Under the pieces are notes generated by a model, which did not search any database, was not told where the DNA came from, and saw nothing but the letters and a program-made list of their open reading frames with translations. Shown here piece by piece: positions 26,439 to 35,762 of a stretch of DNA of 64,000 bases. The DNA comes from Eubacterium callanderi. Its GTDB lineage: Bacteria > Bacillota > Clostridia > Eubacteriales > Eubacteriaceae. Numbering within the stretch: position 1 is the first letter of the stretch; every line of letters begins with the position of its first letter. The position numbers and the translations under genes are program-made. The stretch spans positions 92,743-156,742 of the forward strand of contig NZ_FRBP01000008.1 of assembly GCF_900142645.1 (NCBI RefSeq), given 5' to 3'.

Positions 26439-28001
26439 ATGTCCATGTTTTGTTTTCAATGCGAACAGACTGCTTTAGGAAAGGGCTGTACCAAGCACCA
26501 GGGAGTTTGCGGCAAGAAGGATCACACCGCGCATCTGCAGGATGAGCTGACAGGCGCTATGATCGGTCTGGCGCGGGTGATGGAAAAGGAAGAAGCACCC
26601 AATGATGAAGTCAGCAGGCTGGTGATGAAGGGGTTATTTACCACTGTGACCAATGTTAATTTTAACGATCCCACCATTAAAAAACAGGTGGAGGACCTGC
26701 ACAATCTGCAAAAGGCCATTGGCGGTGAGATCTGTGATTTTGATATGCAGGAGCTTTGGAGCGCCAATGAAGATATCCGTTCCTTAAAATCGCTGATCCT
26801 GTTTGGTCTGCGCGGTATGGCAGCCTACGCCTATCACGCCGATGTACTGGGGTATCACAATGAGGATGTCAACGCTTTTTTCCTGACTGCGCTGCGCGCC
26901 ATTGGCGGTGAAGAGGATATGGACATGCTGCTGGCGCTGGTCATGGATACTGGCAATGTCAATCTGCAGTGTATGGCCATGCTGGACAAAGCCAACACAG
27001 AAACCTACGGGACACCTGAGCCCACAGAGGTTTCCATGACCATTGAGAAGGGGCCGTTTATCATCATCACAGGCCATGACCTGCATGATCTTTATCTGCT
27101 TCTGGAACAGACAAAGGACAAGGGAATCAACATTTATACTCACGGTGAAATGCTGCCCACCCATGCATATCCCAAGCTCAAGGCTTACGCACACCTTAAG
27201 GGAAACTTTGGTACCGCATGGCAGAATCAGCAAAAGGAATTTGACGGTGTACCAGCGCCCATTCTCTACACGACCAACTGTCTGATGCCAGTCAAGGATT
27301 CCTACAGTGATCGTGTTTTCACCACCGAAGTGGTTTCTTATCCTGAAATGGTGCACATCGGACCAGATAAAGATTTTACACCTGTTATTGAAAAGGCACT
27401 GGAGCTTGGCGGTTATCCGGAAGATCACAAAATGACCGGCATCAACGGCGGCTCTGTATTGACAACGGGCTTTGCAAGGGGAACTGTGCTGTCTGTGGCC
27501 GATAAGGTTGTGGAGGCTGTAAAAAGTGGCAGCATCTCCCATTTCTTCCTGGTTGGCGGCTGTGACGGTGCGAAGCCAGGACGGAACTACTACACAGAGT
27601 TTGTTAAGCAGACACCGGATGATTCCATTGTCCTGACACTGGCCTGCGGCAAATACCGGTTCAACGATTTAGATCTTGGAACCATCGCTGGCCTGCCAAG
27701 AATCATGGATGTTGGACAGTGCAATGACGCTTACTCGGCCATCCAGATCGCTCTAGCCCTGGCAGATGCCTTTGACTGCACCGTCAACGAGCTTCCGCTT
27801 ACACTGGTATTGTCCTGGTACGAACAGAAGGCTGTCTGTGTGCTGCTGACGCTGTTGTCCCTTGGCATCAAAAATATCTACCTTGGACCAACACTGCCGG
27901 CTTTTGTATCTCCGAATGTATTAAATGTGCTCGTTGAGCGTTTTGGCCTGACACCAATCTCCACGCCGGAAGAAGACCTGAAAAAAATTCTTGAAAAATA
28001 A
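26439..28001 (+). CDS. hcp: Hybrid cluster protein (hydroxylamine reductase)
   Basis: 520 residues. The N-terminal cluster motif is MFCFQCEQTALGKGCTKH with further Cys in GVCGK. The hybrid-cluster ligands are visible in GHDLHD, TNCLMP, GGCDGAKPGR and ACGKYRFN. Hcp reduces NO or hydroxylamine and protects anaerobes from nitrosative stress. Monocistronic: own control region upstream and terminator downstream. It is the first clearly chromosomal gene right of the ICE. Confidence 0.95.
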   Translation: MSMFCFQCEQTALGKGCTKHQGVCGKKDHTAHLQDELTGAMIGLARVMEKEEAPNDEVSRLVMKGLFTTVTNVNFNDPTIKKQVEDLHNLQKAIGGEICDFDMQELWSANEDIRSLKSLILFGLRGMAAYAYHADVLGYHNEDVNAFFLTALRAIGGEEDMDMLLALVMDTGNVNLQCMAMLDKANTETYGTPEPTEVSMTIEKGPFIIITGHDLHDLYLLLEQTKDKGINIYTHGEMLPTHAYPKLKAYAHLKGNFGTAWQNQQKEFDGVPAPILYTTNCLMPVKDSYSDRVFTTEVVSYPEMVHIGPDKDFTPVIEKALELGGYPEDHKMTGINGGSVLTTGFARGTVLSVADKVVEAVKSGSISHFFLVGGCDGAKPGRNYYTEFVKQTPDDSIVLTLACGKYRFNDLDLGTIAGLPRIMDVGQCNDAYSAIQIALALADAFDCTVNELPLTLVLSWYEQKAVCVLLTLLSLGIKNIYLGPTLPAFVSPNVLNVLVERFGLTPISTPEEDLKKILEK

Positions 28002-28013
28002 GTGGCACGTCTA

Positions 28014-28037
28014 AAGCCCGGATATTCATCCGGGTTT
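28014..28037 (+). terminator. hcp terminator
   Basis: CCCGGAT / ATCCGGG stem, loop ATTC, TTT. A near-identical copy sits at 28275. Confidence 0.75.
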
Positions 28038-28054
28038 CAGGCGGTCAAAGAAGT

Positions 28055-28079
28055 GGCGCAGGCCAAGACTGCGCCTTTT
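28055..28079 (+). terminator. Second hairpin after hcp
   Basis: GGCGCAG / CTGCGCC with a seven-base loop and TTTT. The rest of the stretch to 28270 has no convincing gene. Confidence 0.6.
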
Positions 28080-28274
28080 ATCCAGATAAGAAAAAGGTTC
28101 AGGCGCTGCGGTAAACGGCGGGGAATCATGCCTCTTTACCGGAAATGCCGGACACAGGAGAGATCAAAAATCATTTTTATTGAAGAAGATACAAATGTTA
28201 AGGCAGTGCCCGCAGAACACTTTTTTCTTCCTTAGGTAAAAGACTCCGTCTCTTGAGGTTTTTTTGACACACTG

Positions 28275-28299
28275 AAGCCCGGATATTTATCCGGGTTTT
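28275..28299 (+). terminator. Duplicate of the hcp terminator hairpin
   Basis: CCCGGAT / ATCCGGG stem, loop ATTT, TTTT; differs from the 28014 hairpin only in the loop and flanks. Confidence 0.7.
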
Positions 28300-28315
28300 C
28301 CTTTGTGGGCTGGCA

Positions 28316-28357
28316 ATGTCATGACATATGGACATTTTGTAAAAAATGCGCTATACT
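28316..28357 (+). promoter_or_regulatory. Promoter and palindromic operator of the GntR gene
   Basis: Perfect palindrome ATGTCATGACAT (28316-28327) abuts TGGACA (28329-28334), followed after 17 bp by TATACT (28352-28357). A half site ATGACAT recurs at 28366. The palindrome is a good candidate for autoregulation by the GntR/HutC protein encoded downstream. Confidence 0.7.
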
Positions 28358-28390
28358 AGATGGTAATGACATAGGAAAGGCGATTATAAT

Positions 28391-29140
28391 ATGGGATTAT
28401 TTGATCATCAACTCGATAAAAATATACCGGTGCCGCTCTATTACCAGCTCAAAACATTGCTGGAGGAGTATATTGAAAAGGAACATACCAGCTATGAAGA
28501 ACCCATTCCAACAGAAATGGAGATCAGTGAGGCTTTTGGAATCAGCCGTCCAACGGTACGTCAGGCGATCAACTCGCTGGTGGTGGAGGGAAGGCTCTAC
28601 CGCAAAAAGAGCAAGGGCACTTTTGTGACCCGGCCTAAGATTCACCAGAATTTTCTGGAGTCGATCCAGAGCTTTAATGAGGAAATGGAGGAAAAGGGCC
28701 TGACGCCTAAAACTGAAGTGCTCGGCCTGGAAGTAGTGGCCTGTGACGAAGAGGTGGGGCGCGCTCTGCAGCTGGAGGTGGGGACAGAGGTCGTGCGGCT
28801 TGAGCGCCTGCGCTACGCCAACGATGAGCCCATCGTCCATGTGGTCAGCCATCTGCCGCACAGCCTGTGCAGTGAAATGCTGGAAAAAGACTTTACCAGG
28901 GTTTCCATGTATCATGTGATGGAGACAGAGCTGGGGTTGACCATTGATTATGCCACCAGGAGGCTTGAAGCCATACTGGCTGACAGCACTACAGCTAAAA
29001 CCTTGAGCATCAGCAAGGGCTCCGCGATCCAGTATATTCAGACCATCGCCTACCTGACTGACGAGACGCCGGTAGAGTACTCCAAAGCCCATTACCGCGG
29101 GGACAGGAGCCATTTTACGTTTAGATTAAAACGCAAGTAA
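28391..29140 (+). CDS. GntR-family (HutC/UTRA) transcriptional regulator
   Basis: 249 residues. N-terminal winged helix (PIPTEMEISEAFGISRPTVRQA) and C-terminal UTRA effector-binding domain (~95-245). Located upstream of deoC and an FGGY kinase in the same direction but separated by a terminator and a fresh promoter; it most likely senses a phosphorylated sugar and controls those genes and itself. Effector not predictable from sequence alone. Confidence 0.9.
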   Translation: MGLFDHQLDKNIPVPLYYQLKTLLEEYIEKEHTSYEEPIPTEMEISEAFGISRPTVRQAINSLVVEGRLYRKKSKGTFVTRPKIHQNFLESIQSFNEEMEEKGLTPKTEVLGLEVVACDEEVGRALQLEVGTEVVRLERLRYANDEPIVHVVSHLPHSLCSEMLEKDFTRVSMYHVMETELGLTIDYATRRLEAILADSTTAKTLSISKGSAIQYIQTIAYLTDETPVEYSKAHYRGDRSHFTFRLKRK

Positions 29141-29146
29141 CCTTAA

Positions 29147-29176
29147 AAAGACCAGCATCCGCTGGTTTTTTCTTTT
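29147..29176 (+). terminator. Terminator of the GntR gene
   Basis: ACCAGC / GCTGGT stem, ATCC loop and long T run. Confidence 0.8.
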
Positions 29177-29182
29177 TTGCTC

Positions 29183-29211
29183 TTGACACTTATACAATAG
29201 GATGTTATTAT
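29183..29211 (+). promoter_or_regulatory. Promoter of deoC and the FGGY kinase
   Basis: TTGACA (29183-29188), 17 bp, TATTAT (29206-29211). Confidence 0.7.
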
Positions 29212-29249
29212 GTAAATACATAAGAACAATAAATGAAGTGAGGATTTAC

Positions 29250-29930
29250 ATGAAAACACTAACTGTTAAAGAACTGGCAGGCTATTTTGATCATACACTC
29301 TTAAAGGCCTTTGTCACTAATGAGGATTTTAAGAAGCTGTGTGATGATGCCGATAAGTACGGCTTTAAGATGGTTGCCATCAACTCGGCTCCGGTAGCGC
29401 TGTGTAAGGAGTACCTGAAGGATTCACCTGTGCATGTGGGCGCAGCCATCAGCTTCCCCCTCGGACAGACAACCATTGAAACCAAGGTTTTTGAGACTAA
29501 AAATGCCATTGAAAACGGCGCGGACGAAATTGATTATGTCATCAATATCGTGGAGCTGAAAAACAAGAATTATGATTATATAAAACGTGAAATGGAAGCC
29601 ATTGTGGCAGTCTGCCGTGAAAACGGCGTGCTGTCAAAGGTTATTTTTGAAAACTGCTATCTGACAAAGGATGAAATTGCAAAGGTAGCCGAGATCGCCA
29701 GAGAAGTGAAGCCGGATTTTATCAAGACTTCAACAGGCTTTGGTACAGGCGGAGCGACTGTGGAGGATGTAAAGCTCATGAAATCCATTGTCGGCGACGA
29801 CGTGAAGGTCAAAGCCGCTGGCGGCATCCGCGATCTTGAAACCTGCCTGGCCATGATCGAAGCCGGCGCAGAACGGATCGGCAGCAGCAGCAGTATTGAA
29901 ATTACAGAAGCTTACGCAAAAACATTATAA
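29250..29930 (+). CDS. deoC: Deoxyribose-phosphate aldolase
   Basis: 226 residues from the ATG at 29250, preceded by GTGAGG. Class I aldolase fold; the Schiff-base Lys is in FIKTSTGFG and the second active-site Lys in [11 protein letters not shown]. Splits 2-deoxyribose 5-phosphate to acetaldehyde and glyceraldehyde 3-phosphate. Followed 25 bp later by a sugar kinase under the same promoter. No phosphopentomutase or nucleoside phosphorylase is nearby, so it serves free deoxyribose or a related deoxysugar rather than a standard deo operon. Confidence 0.93.
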   Translation: MKTLTVKELAGYFDHTLLKAFVTNEDFKKLCDDADKYGFKMVAINSAPVALCKEYLKDSPVHVGAAISFPLGQTTIETKVFETKNAIENGADEIDYVINIVELKNKNYDYIKREMEAIVAVCRENGVLSKVIFENCYLTKDEIAKVAEIAREVKPDFIKTSTGFGTGGATVEDVKLMKSIVGDDVKVKAAGGIRDLETCLAMIEAGAERIGSSSSIEITEAYAKTL

Positions 29931-29955
29931 CAATCATTTTTGAGGAGAGGTTAAA

Positions 29956-31482
29956 ATGAAAAAATATTTACTGGCACACGATTTGGGAACATCTGGAAAC
30001 AAGGCGACGCTGTACAGCACAGAAGGGGAACTGGTCAAAAGCTGTGTTCACAGCTATGACATGCTTGTCAGCAATAACAACTGGGTTGAACAGCGTCCGG
30101 AGGATTTTTGGAACGCTGTCTGCATCTCCACAAAAGAGCTGGTACAGGACATCGACGTGAATGACATTGCCGCCATATCCTTCAGCGGCCAGATGATGGG
30201 GTGCATCTGTGTGGATAAAGAGGGCAGGGCGCTTAGAAACGCTTTGATCTGGGCAGACATGCGCGCTACTAGAGAAGAAGAAATGATCCGTGAGCGCATC
30301 AGCGAGGAAGATTTTTATCATCTCACAGGCCATAAGATCAGCCCGTCCTACGGCGGACAGAAGCTAATGTGGGTTAAAAATAACGAGCCTGAAATTTATG
30401 AAAATACCTATAAAATGCTCAACTGCAAGGATTATATCATCCTGAAGCTTACCGGTGAATTCGTCACGGAGTATACCGACGCTTCTTCCACCAACCTGTT
30501 GGATTTAAACAAGCTGGAATGGTCTGACCGCCTTCTGGAAGTCATGGGGATTGACCGTGAAAAAATGCCGGCACTATTAAAATCCACAGACGTTGCGGGG
30601 ACCGTCACAGACGAAGCGGCAAAGGCCTGCGGACTGGTTTCAGGAATTCCTGTTGTCTGCGGCGGTGGCGACGGTGTCTGCGCGGCCGTTGGCACGGGCT
30701 GTACCAAGGAAGGCATTGCCCACAGCTGTATGGGTACATCCTCATGGATTTCCATCACAACAGAAAAACCAATCTACGATGAAGAAATGCGCACCTTTAC
30801 CTGGGCGCACATTGTGCCAGGCTATGTACTGCCAACAGGAACCATGCAGTGCGGAGGCGGCTCCTACAGCTGGTTTACAAAGGAGCTGTGTAAGTACGAA
30901 AGCCTGCTGGGCGAACAGCAGGGGGTCAGCAAATATGACCTTCTGGAACAGGAAATTGGCGATTCTAAGCCAGGAGCCAATGGACTGCTGTTCTTACCTT
31001 ACTTGATCGGCGAGAGAAGCCCGCGCTGGAATCCAAAGGCAAAGGGCGCCTTTATCGGTCTTAAAATGGAAACCGAAAAGAAGGATATGGTGCGCGCGGT
31101 GCAGGAAGGCGTTGCCTTTAACCTGGGCGTGGTCATGGATGTTTTCAAGGGTAAGGGCGTTGCGATTGACGACATGATCGTCATTGGCGGCGGTGCACAG
31201 AGCGATGCATGGCTCCAGATTTTAGCGGATGTTTACAACATCAATATCCAGAAACCAAACTACCTGGAAGAGGCGACCTCCATGGGTGCAGCCATTACGG
31301 CAGGTGTGGGCGTCGGCGTCTTTGAAAACTTTGACGTCATTGATAAATTCCTGAAAATTGAAGAGACAAAGACACCAAATACAGATAATCAACCGGTTTA
31401 CAGTGCCATGAAACCAATTTTCGACGAAGCTTATTTTGCGCTGACCGGGGTATTTGACAAGCTTTCTGAATTCACGAAATAA
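29956..31482 (+). CDS. FGGY-family carbohydrate kinase
   Basis: 508 residues. ATP-site motifs HDLGTSGNKA near the N-terminus, catalytic Asp region VCGGGDGVCAAVG and the C-terminal IVIGGGAQSDAWLQI. Closest in look to xylulokinase-type enzymes. Co-transcribed with deoC, which suggests that it phosphorylates a pentose or deoxypentose that feeds the aldolase; known deoxyribokinases are of the PfkB family, so this would be a different solution (inference). No transporter adjoins. Confidence 0.85.
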   Translation: MKKYLLAHDLGTSGNKATLYSTEGELVKSCVHSYDMLVSNNNWVEQRPEDFWNAVCISTKELVQDIDVNDIAAISFSGQMMGCICVDKEGRALRNALIWADMRATREEEMIRERISEEDFYHLTGHKISPSYGGQKLMWVKNNEPEIYENTYKMLNCKDYIILKLTGEFVTEYTDASSTNLLDLNKLEWSDRLLEVMGIDREKMPALLKSTDVAGTVTDEAAKACGLVSGIPVVCGGGDGVCAAVGTGCTKEGIAHSCMGTSSWISITTEKPIYDEEMRTFTWAHIVPGYVLPTGTMQCGGGSYSWFTKELCKYESLLGEQQGVSKYDLLEQEIGDSKPGANGLLFLPYLIGERSPRWNPKAKGAFIGLKMETEKKDMVRAVQEGVAFNLGVVMDVFKGKGVAIDDMIVIGGGAQSDAWLQILADVYNINIQKPNYLEEATSMGAAITAGVGVGVFENFDVIDKFLKIEETKTPNTDNQPVYSAMKPIFDEAYFALTGVFDKLSEFTK

Positions 31483-31496
31483 ATAAAGAGAAATAT

Positions 31497-31530
31497 AAAG
31501 CAGCACACAGGCAAAGCCGTGCTGCTTTTT
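31497..31530 (+). terminator. Terminator of the deoC-kinase unit
   Basis: AAAGCAGCAC / GTGCTGCTTT stem and T run. Confidence 0.88.
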
Positions 31531-31614
31531 TGTGTGCAGAGACATGATACCGCTTGCATTTGAGATGAATTCGCGGTAAACTGGTAGAGTATTATGAGGA
31601 TTGGAGTAAAGAAA

Positions 31615-32088
31615 ATGGCAGTAGATAAGGTAAAGGCATATTTTAAACAGTACGGTATGGAGGAACAGGTTAAGGAGCTGACCGCTTCAACTGCGACCGT
31701 TGAGCTGGCCGCAGAGGCTGTAGGTGTGATCCCTGCCCGCATCGCAAAAACACTGTCCTTTAAACGGTATGACGAGTGCGTTCTCGTCGTGGCGGCAGGC
31801 GACACAAAGATTGATAATCGAAAATTCAAGGAAGCGTTTGGCGTAAAAGCAAAAATGCTGTCGCCGGATGAGGTTTTGGAATTTACAGGCCACGCAGTTG
31901 GCGGTGTATGCCCCTTTGGCATTGAAAACCCGGATGTGGAGGTCTATCTGGACGACTCCCTCAAGCGCTTCGATACAGTATTTCCGGCCGCTGGCAGCAG
32001 CAATTCCATGATCGAGCTTTCCTGTGACGACCTGTTTCAGTATTCCGGCGCACTGAGCTGGGTGGATGTGTGCAGGCTTAAGGAGTGA
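31615..32088 (+). CDS. YbaK/EbsC-family aminoacyl-tRNA deacylase
   Basis: 157 residues; the ATG at 31615 is preferred because GGAG lies about 8 bases upstream, though an in-frame ATG is at 31594. Contains the family motifs ARIAKTLSFK and GHAVGGVCPFG. Members hydrolyse mischarged tRNA (for example Cys- or Ala-tRNAPro). Overlaps or adjoins the methyltransferase gene, with which it appears to form an operon. Confidence 0.85.
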   Translation: MAVDKVKAYFKQYGMEEQVKELTASTATVELAAEAVGVIPARIAKTLSFKRYDECVLVVAAGDTKIDNRKFKEAFGVKAKMLSPDEVLEFTGHAVGGVCPFGIENPDVEVYLDDSLKRFDTVFPAAGSSNSMIELSCDDLFQYSGALSWVDVCRLKE

Positions 32089-32090
32089 GC

Positions 32091-32837
32091 ATGAAAGAAA
32101 ATAAATACGATGATGATGTGTTTTTTAAAAAATACAGCGAAATGAACCGCTCCCGTCAGGGCTTGGCAGGCGCAGGGGAATGGTCTGAGCTGCAAAAGCT
32201 TTTGCCGGATTTTAAGGATAAGCGCGTGCTGGACTTAGGCTGTGGCTATGGCTGGCACTGTCTGTATGCCGCAGAGCACGGCGCAGCCAGCGTGATGGGC
32301 GTGGACATTTCTGAGAAGATGCTGAATACAGCTAGGGAAAAGAACAGCCACGAGCGAATCTGCTACAGACAGTGTGCTATGGAGGATCTGGATTTTGCAG
32401 AAAACTCCTTTGATGTGGTGCTCAGCTCGCTGGCGTTTCATTATATACAGGATTTTTCTGCGCTGGCGGAGAAAATAAGCCGTTTTACGGCCCCGGGCGG
32501 CGATTTTATCTTTTCGGTGGAGCACCCGGTGTTTACCGCTTACGGCACACAGGACTGGTATTATGATGACGCGGGTGAAATTTTACATTTTCCGGTAGAC
32601 AATTATTATTATGAAGGTAAGAGGAAGGCTGTTTTTCTGGGGGAAGAGGTGACCAAATACCATCGGACACTCACCACCTATCTTGATACATTGCTGCGAA
32701 ATGGCTTTGAGCTGCAGCACATTGTCGAACCCCAGCCTCCGGCGGAAATGCTTGATTTACCGGGTATGAAGGATGAAATGCGGCGCCCTATGATGCTGTT
32801 GGTGTCCGCAAAAAGAAATAAGCTGCCAATGTGCTGA
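32091..32837 (+). CDS. Class I SAM-dependent methyltransferase
   Basis: 248 residues. Motif I is VLDLGCGYGWHC, motif II MGVDISEKM, motif IV FDVVLSSLAFHYI. Its SD (AAGGAG) sits inside the end of the preceding gene. Small-molecule methyltransferase of the Methyltransf_11/25 type; substrate not predictable. Confidence 0.85.
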   Translation: MKENKYDDDVFFKKYSEMNRSRQGLAGAGEWSELQKLLPDFKDKRVLDLGCGYGWHCLYAAEHGAASVMGVDISEKMLNTAREKNSHERICYRQCAMEDLDFAENSFDVVLSSLAFHYIQDFSALAEKISRFTAPGGDFIFSVEHPVFTAYGTQDWYYDDAGEILHFPVDNYYYEGKRKAVFLGEEVTKYHRTLTTYLDTLLRNGFELQHIVEPQPPAEMLDLPGMKDEMRRPMMLLVSAKRNKLPMC

Positions 32838-33036
32838 ACCTTCTGCCAACCGTTCTTTATATCGGCCCGGAAGGAAGCCGTTCTTTACATTGATTTGGGC
32901 AAATGCCCAAAAAGTAGTTAACAAAACCTGAAAGATATGTTATAATAAGGCTCAAATGAGTTTAACCATTGCCGTCAGGAAGCTCTTTCTGACGGCGATG
33001 TCATTTTATAAGATTTTGTTTGAAGGAGTGAATGAA
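32838..33036 (+). promoter_or_regulatory. Promoter and 5' hairpin of the Mrp gene
   Basis: TTAACA (32918-32923), 17 bp, TATAAT (32941-32946). A hairpin TTTGGGC-AAAT-GCCCAAA lies upstream (about 32894-32911). In the leader, GCCGTCAG (32971-32978) pairs perfectly with CTGACGGC (32989-32996), a possible attenuator or mRNA stabiliser. Confidence 0.65.
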
Positions 33037-33873
33037 ATGGTTGATGAAGAAAACTGCACCCATGACTGCAGCACCTGCGGATCAGACTGTGCTGACCGCG
33101 AAGGCGGGGCACCGGACTTTTCAGTCAAGGCGCATCCCTGGAGTCAGGTTAAAAAAGTAATCGGCGTTGTCAGCGGTAAGGGGGGCGTTGGTAAATCCCT
33201 CGTAACCTCCACAATGGCGGTACTGCTCAGACGCAGAGGCCTGTCCACCGGTATTCTGGACGCCGATATCACAGGCCCGTCCATTCCCAAGGCTTTTGGA
33301 ATTACCCAGAAGGCCCAGGGGAGCGACAAGGGTATTTATCCGGTTAAGACAAAAACCGGCATTGATTTAATGTCTATGAACCTGCTTTTGGAAAACGACA
33401 CCGATCCTGTTGTTTGGAGAGGCCCGGTAATCGCCGGCGCGGTAAAGCAGTTCTGGAGTGATGTTATCTGGGAATACGAAGATTATCTGTTTGTGGATAT
33501 GCCGCCAGGAACAGGCGATGTGCCGCTCACGGTATTTCAGTCACTGCCCATCAATGGAATCATCATTGTGACATCTCCGCAGGAGCTGGTATCCATGATC
33601 GTTGAAAAGGCTGTAAACATGGCAAACATGATGGACATTCCTATTTTAGGCGTTGTTGAAAACATGAGCTATGTGGAATGCCCGGACTGTGGTAAAAAGA
33701 TTGCTGTTTTTGGCGATAGCCATATTGACGAAGTCGCAGCGGAAAAGGGCCTGAAGGTTCTGGCCAAGCTGCCAATCGACCCGGAAACCGCCTCACTGGT
33801 GGATGCCGGAAAAATCGAAGACTTTAAGGGAAACTGGCTGGACAGCGCCGCAGACGTTGTCGCAGCTTTATAA
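33037..33873 (+). CDS. Mrp/NBP35-type Fe-S carrier P-loop ATPase
   Basis: 278 residues from the ATG at 33037 (GAAGGAG upstream). An N-terminal Cys cluster (CTHDCSTCGSDC) is followed by the deviant Walker A GKGGVGKS, the switch region MPPGTGDVP and the metal-binding pair CPDCGKK. Such proteins hold and transfer [4Fe-4S] clusters to target enzymes. Fits the Fe-S-rich metabolism of an acetogen. Confidence 0.92.
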   Translation: MVDEENCTHDCSTCGSDCADREGGAPDFSVKAHPWSQVKKVIGVVSGKGGVGKSLVTSTMAVLLRRRGLSTGILDADITGPSIPKAFGITQKAQGSDKGIYPVKTKTGIDLMSMNLLLENDTDPVVWRGPVIAGAVKQFWSDVIWEYEDYLFVDMPPGTGDVPLTVFQSLPINGIIIVTSPQELVSMIVEKAVNMANMMDIPILGVVENMSYVECPDCGKKIAVFGDSHIDEVAAEKGLKVLAKLPIDPETASLVDAGKIEDFKGNWLDSAADVVAAL

Positions 33874-33940
33874 AAACATCTGAGCAACGGGGCCTGAGGG
33901 TCTCGTTGTTTTTCTCTATCCTGAAAAATGCGGAGGGCAT

Positions 33941-34663
33941 ATGAAAAAAACACTTGAAAGCGCCTTTGTCACCACCCTTCCTGTCCTGTTTGGCTATCTG
34001 TTTACCGGCATTGCCTTTGGTCTGCTTTTAAGTAAGGCCGGCTACGGCGTGCTGTGGGCAGCGCTCATCAGCACGGTGGTATACGCGGGCTCCATGCAGT
34101 TTGTACTGGTAACCTTTTTTGACGGCGGTCTGAGCCTGTTCACCATGGCCATGATGACTTTTGCCATCAATATCCGCCATTCCTTTTACGGGCTGTCCTT
34201 TATTCAGAAGTTTAAGGAAATGGGGAAAAAACGCCTGTACATGATCTTTTCACTGACCGACGAAACCTATTCGCTGCTTTGTTCGGCAAAGACACCGGAG
34301 GGGGTGGATGAAAAGCGGTATTACATGGCCATCGCTCTGATGGACCAGATTTACTGGATTATCGGCAGTGTGCTGGGCTCGGTGGCTGGCGCGCTCATCA
34401 CCTTTGACACCACAGGGATCGACTTTGCCATGACCGCCCTGTTCATTGTTATTTTTGTTGAGCAGTGGCTGGAGGCGAGAAACCATCTCCCGGCCCTGGT
34501 CGGCCTGGCAGCTGGGATTATCTGCCTTTTGATCTTTGGCCCCGGCAATTTTATTCTGCCTTCTCTTTTGAGCTCAGTGCTTTTGCTGATGCTGCTCAAG
34601 GCGCGGCTGGATGTAACAGAGGAAGCCGATAAGGCAGATAAAGAACAGGAGGATGTGCAATGA
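33941..34663 (+). CDS. azlC: Branched-chain amino acid exporter, large subunit
   Basis: 240 residues, multi-helix membrane protein with the AzlC signature YAGSMQFV and the following FAINIRHSFYGLSF. Works with the small AzlD subunit encoded by the next gene, with which it overlaps by four bases (ATGA). Exports branched-chain amino acids or analogues. Confidence 0.92.
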   Translation: MKKTLESAFVTTLPVLFGYLFTGIAFGLLLSKAGYGVLWAALISTVVYAGSMQFVLVTFFDGGLSLFTMAMMTFAINIRHSFYGLSFIQKFKEMGKKRLYMIFSLTDETYSLLCSAKTPEGVDEKRYYMAIALMDQIYWIIGSVLGSVAGALITFDTTGIDFAMTALFIVIFVEQWLEARNHLPALVGLAAGIICLLIFGPGNFILPSLLSSVLLLMLLKARLDVTEEADKADKEQEDVQ

Positions 34664-34989
34664 TTGGAACCTCACAGGCTTTTTTGATCATGGCGGTGGT
34701 GGCAGTCTGCACCTTTATCACCAGAGTGCTGCCCTTTGCGCTTTTTGGGCGTAAGGACCCGCCGGAGTGGGTGCTGTACCTTGGCAGGATTCTGCCGCCG
34801 GCAGTCATTGCGATTCTGGTGGTATACTGTTACCGCAACGTCACCCTGAACGTGTGGCCCTTCGGACTGCCCGAGTTTATTGCCATGGCAGCCGTGGTGG
34901 CGCTGCATGTCTGGAAGCGGAATAATCTTATCAGCATTGGTGTGGGAACCGTTTTGTATATGGTTTTAATTCAGGCTGTTTTTGTATAA
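34660..34989 (+). CDS. azlD: Branched-chain amino acid exporter, small subunit
   Basis: 109 residues, three or four membrane helices, with the family pattern FITRVLPFALFG and ILPPAVIAILVVY. Start overlaps azlC stop. Confidence 0.9.
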   Translation: MIGTSQAFLIMAVVAVCTFITRVLPFALFGRKDPPEWVLYLGRILPPAVIAILVVYCYRNVTLNVWPFGLPEFIAMAAVVALHVWKRNNLISIGVGTVLYMVLIQAVFV

Positions 34990-35019
34990 TAAGGAAAACA
35001 GCGATAAGGGGTAGAATAA

Positions 35020-35724
35020 ATGAGAAAATTTGTCGAATTTAACGATGTATATAAACGCTATAAAATGGGCGAGGTGACCATCAACGCTGCCAATGGCATT
35101 TCCTTTGGCATCGAGGAGGGGGAGTTCGCTATTGTGGTTGGCCCCAGCGGCGCCGGAAAGACAACCGTGCTCAACATATTGGGCGGTATGTCCGGGTGTG
35201 ACGAGGGCCAGGTGTTTGTGGGCGATAAGGAGGTCTCATCGCTGAGCGCCAGAGAGCTGGCAACCTACAGGCGCTATGATACCGGCTTTGTCTTTCAGTT
35301 TTATAACCTAATCCAGAATCTGACGGCTGTGGAAAATGTTGAGCTGGCAACCCAGATCTGCAAGGACCCAATGGACGCGCGGGAAACGCTGGCGAGTGTT
35401 GGGCTTGAGGACCGTATGGATAATTTTCCATCTCAGCTGTCCGGCGGGGAACAGCAGCGTGTGGCCATTGCGAGGGCGCTGGCAAAGCGGCCAAAGCTGC
35501 TGCTCTGTGATGAACCCACCGGAGCCCTGGATTACAACACTGGTAAAAATATTCTGAAGCTTTTGCAGGATACCTGCCGGCGGGAAAAAATGACCGTTGC
35601 CCTTATTACACATAATCAGGCCATCACCCCCATGGCAGACCGGGTTATTAAGATGAAAAACGGCAAGGTTGAGGACATGTACCTGAATGCTGAGCCTATG
35701 CCGGTGGAACGGATCGAATGGTAA
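35020..35724 (+). CDS. ABC transporter ATP-binding protein (MacB/LolD type), orphan
   Basis: 234 residues. Walker [10 protein letters not shown], signature LSGGEQQR, Walker [14 protein letters not shown]-loop ITHN. This subfamily normally pairs with an FtsX-like permease encoded next door, but the next gene is on the other strand beyond a strong terminator and the upstream genes are azlCD. The partner must be elsewhere or lost. Confidence 0.9.
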   Translation: MRKFVEFNDVYKRYKMGEVTINAANGISFGIEEGEFAIVVGPSGAGKTTVLNILGGMSGCDEGQVFVGDKEVSSLSARELATYRRYDTGFVFQFYNLIQNLTAVENVELATQICKDPMDARETLASVGLEDRMDNFPSQLSGGEQQRVAIARALAKRPKLLLCDEPTGALDYNTGKNILKLLQDTCRREKMTVALITHNQAITPMADRVIKMKNGKVEDMYLNAEPMPVERIEW

Positions 35725-35762
35725 AAAACAAGGTACGTCGAAACGACGTACCTTGTTTTTTT
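35723..35762. terminator. Bidirectional terminator between convergent genes
   Basis: Stem of about 18 bp: CAAGGTACGTCG / CGACGTACCTTG flanked by A6 and T6, AAA loop. It overlaps the stop codons of both the ABC gene and the lactate regulator. Confidence 0.95.

Noticed and set aside
26784-27542. A 252-codon minus-strand frame over hcp
   Set aside because: It lies wholly inside a clearly coding gene and has the composition of a complementary-strand shadow.
28002-28235. A 77-codon frame right after hcp
   Set aside because: It starts inside the hcp terminator and crosses a second hairpin, has no ribosome binding site and resembles no family.
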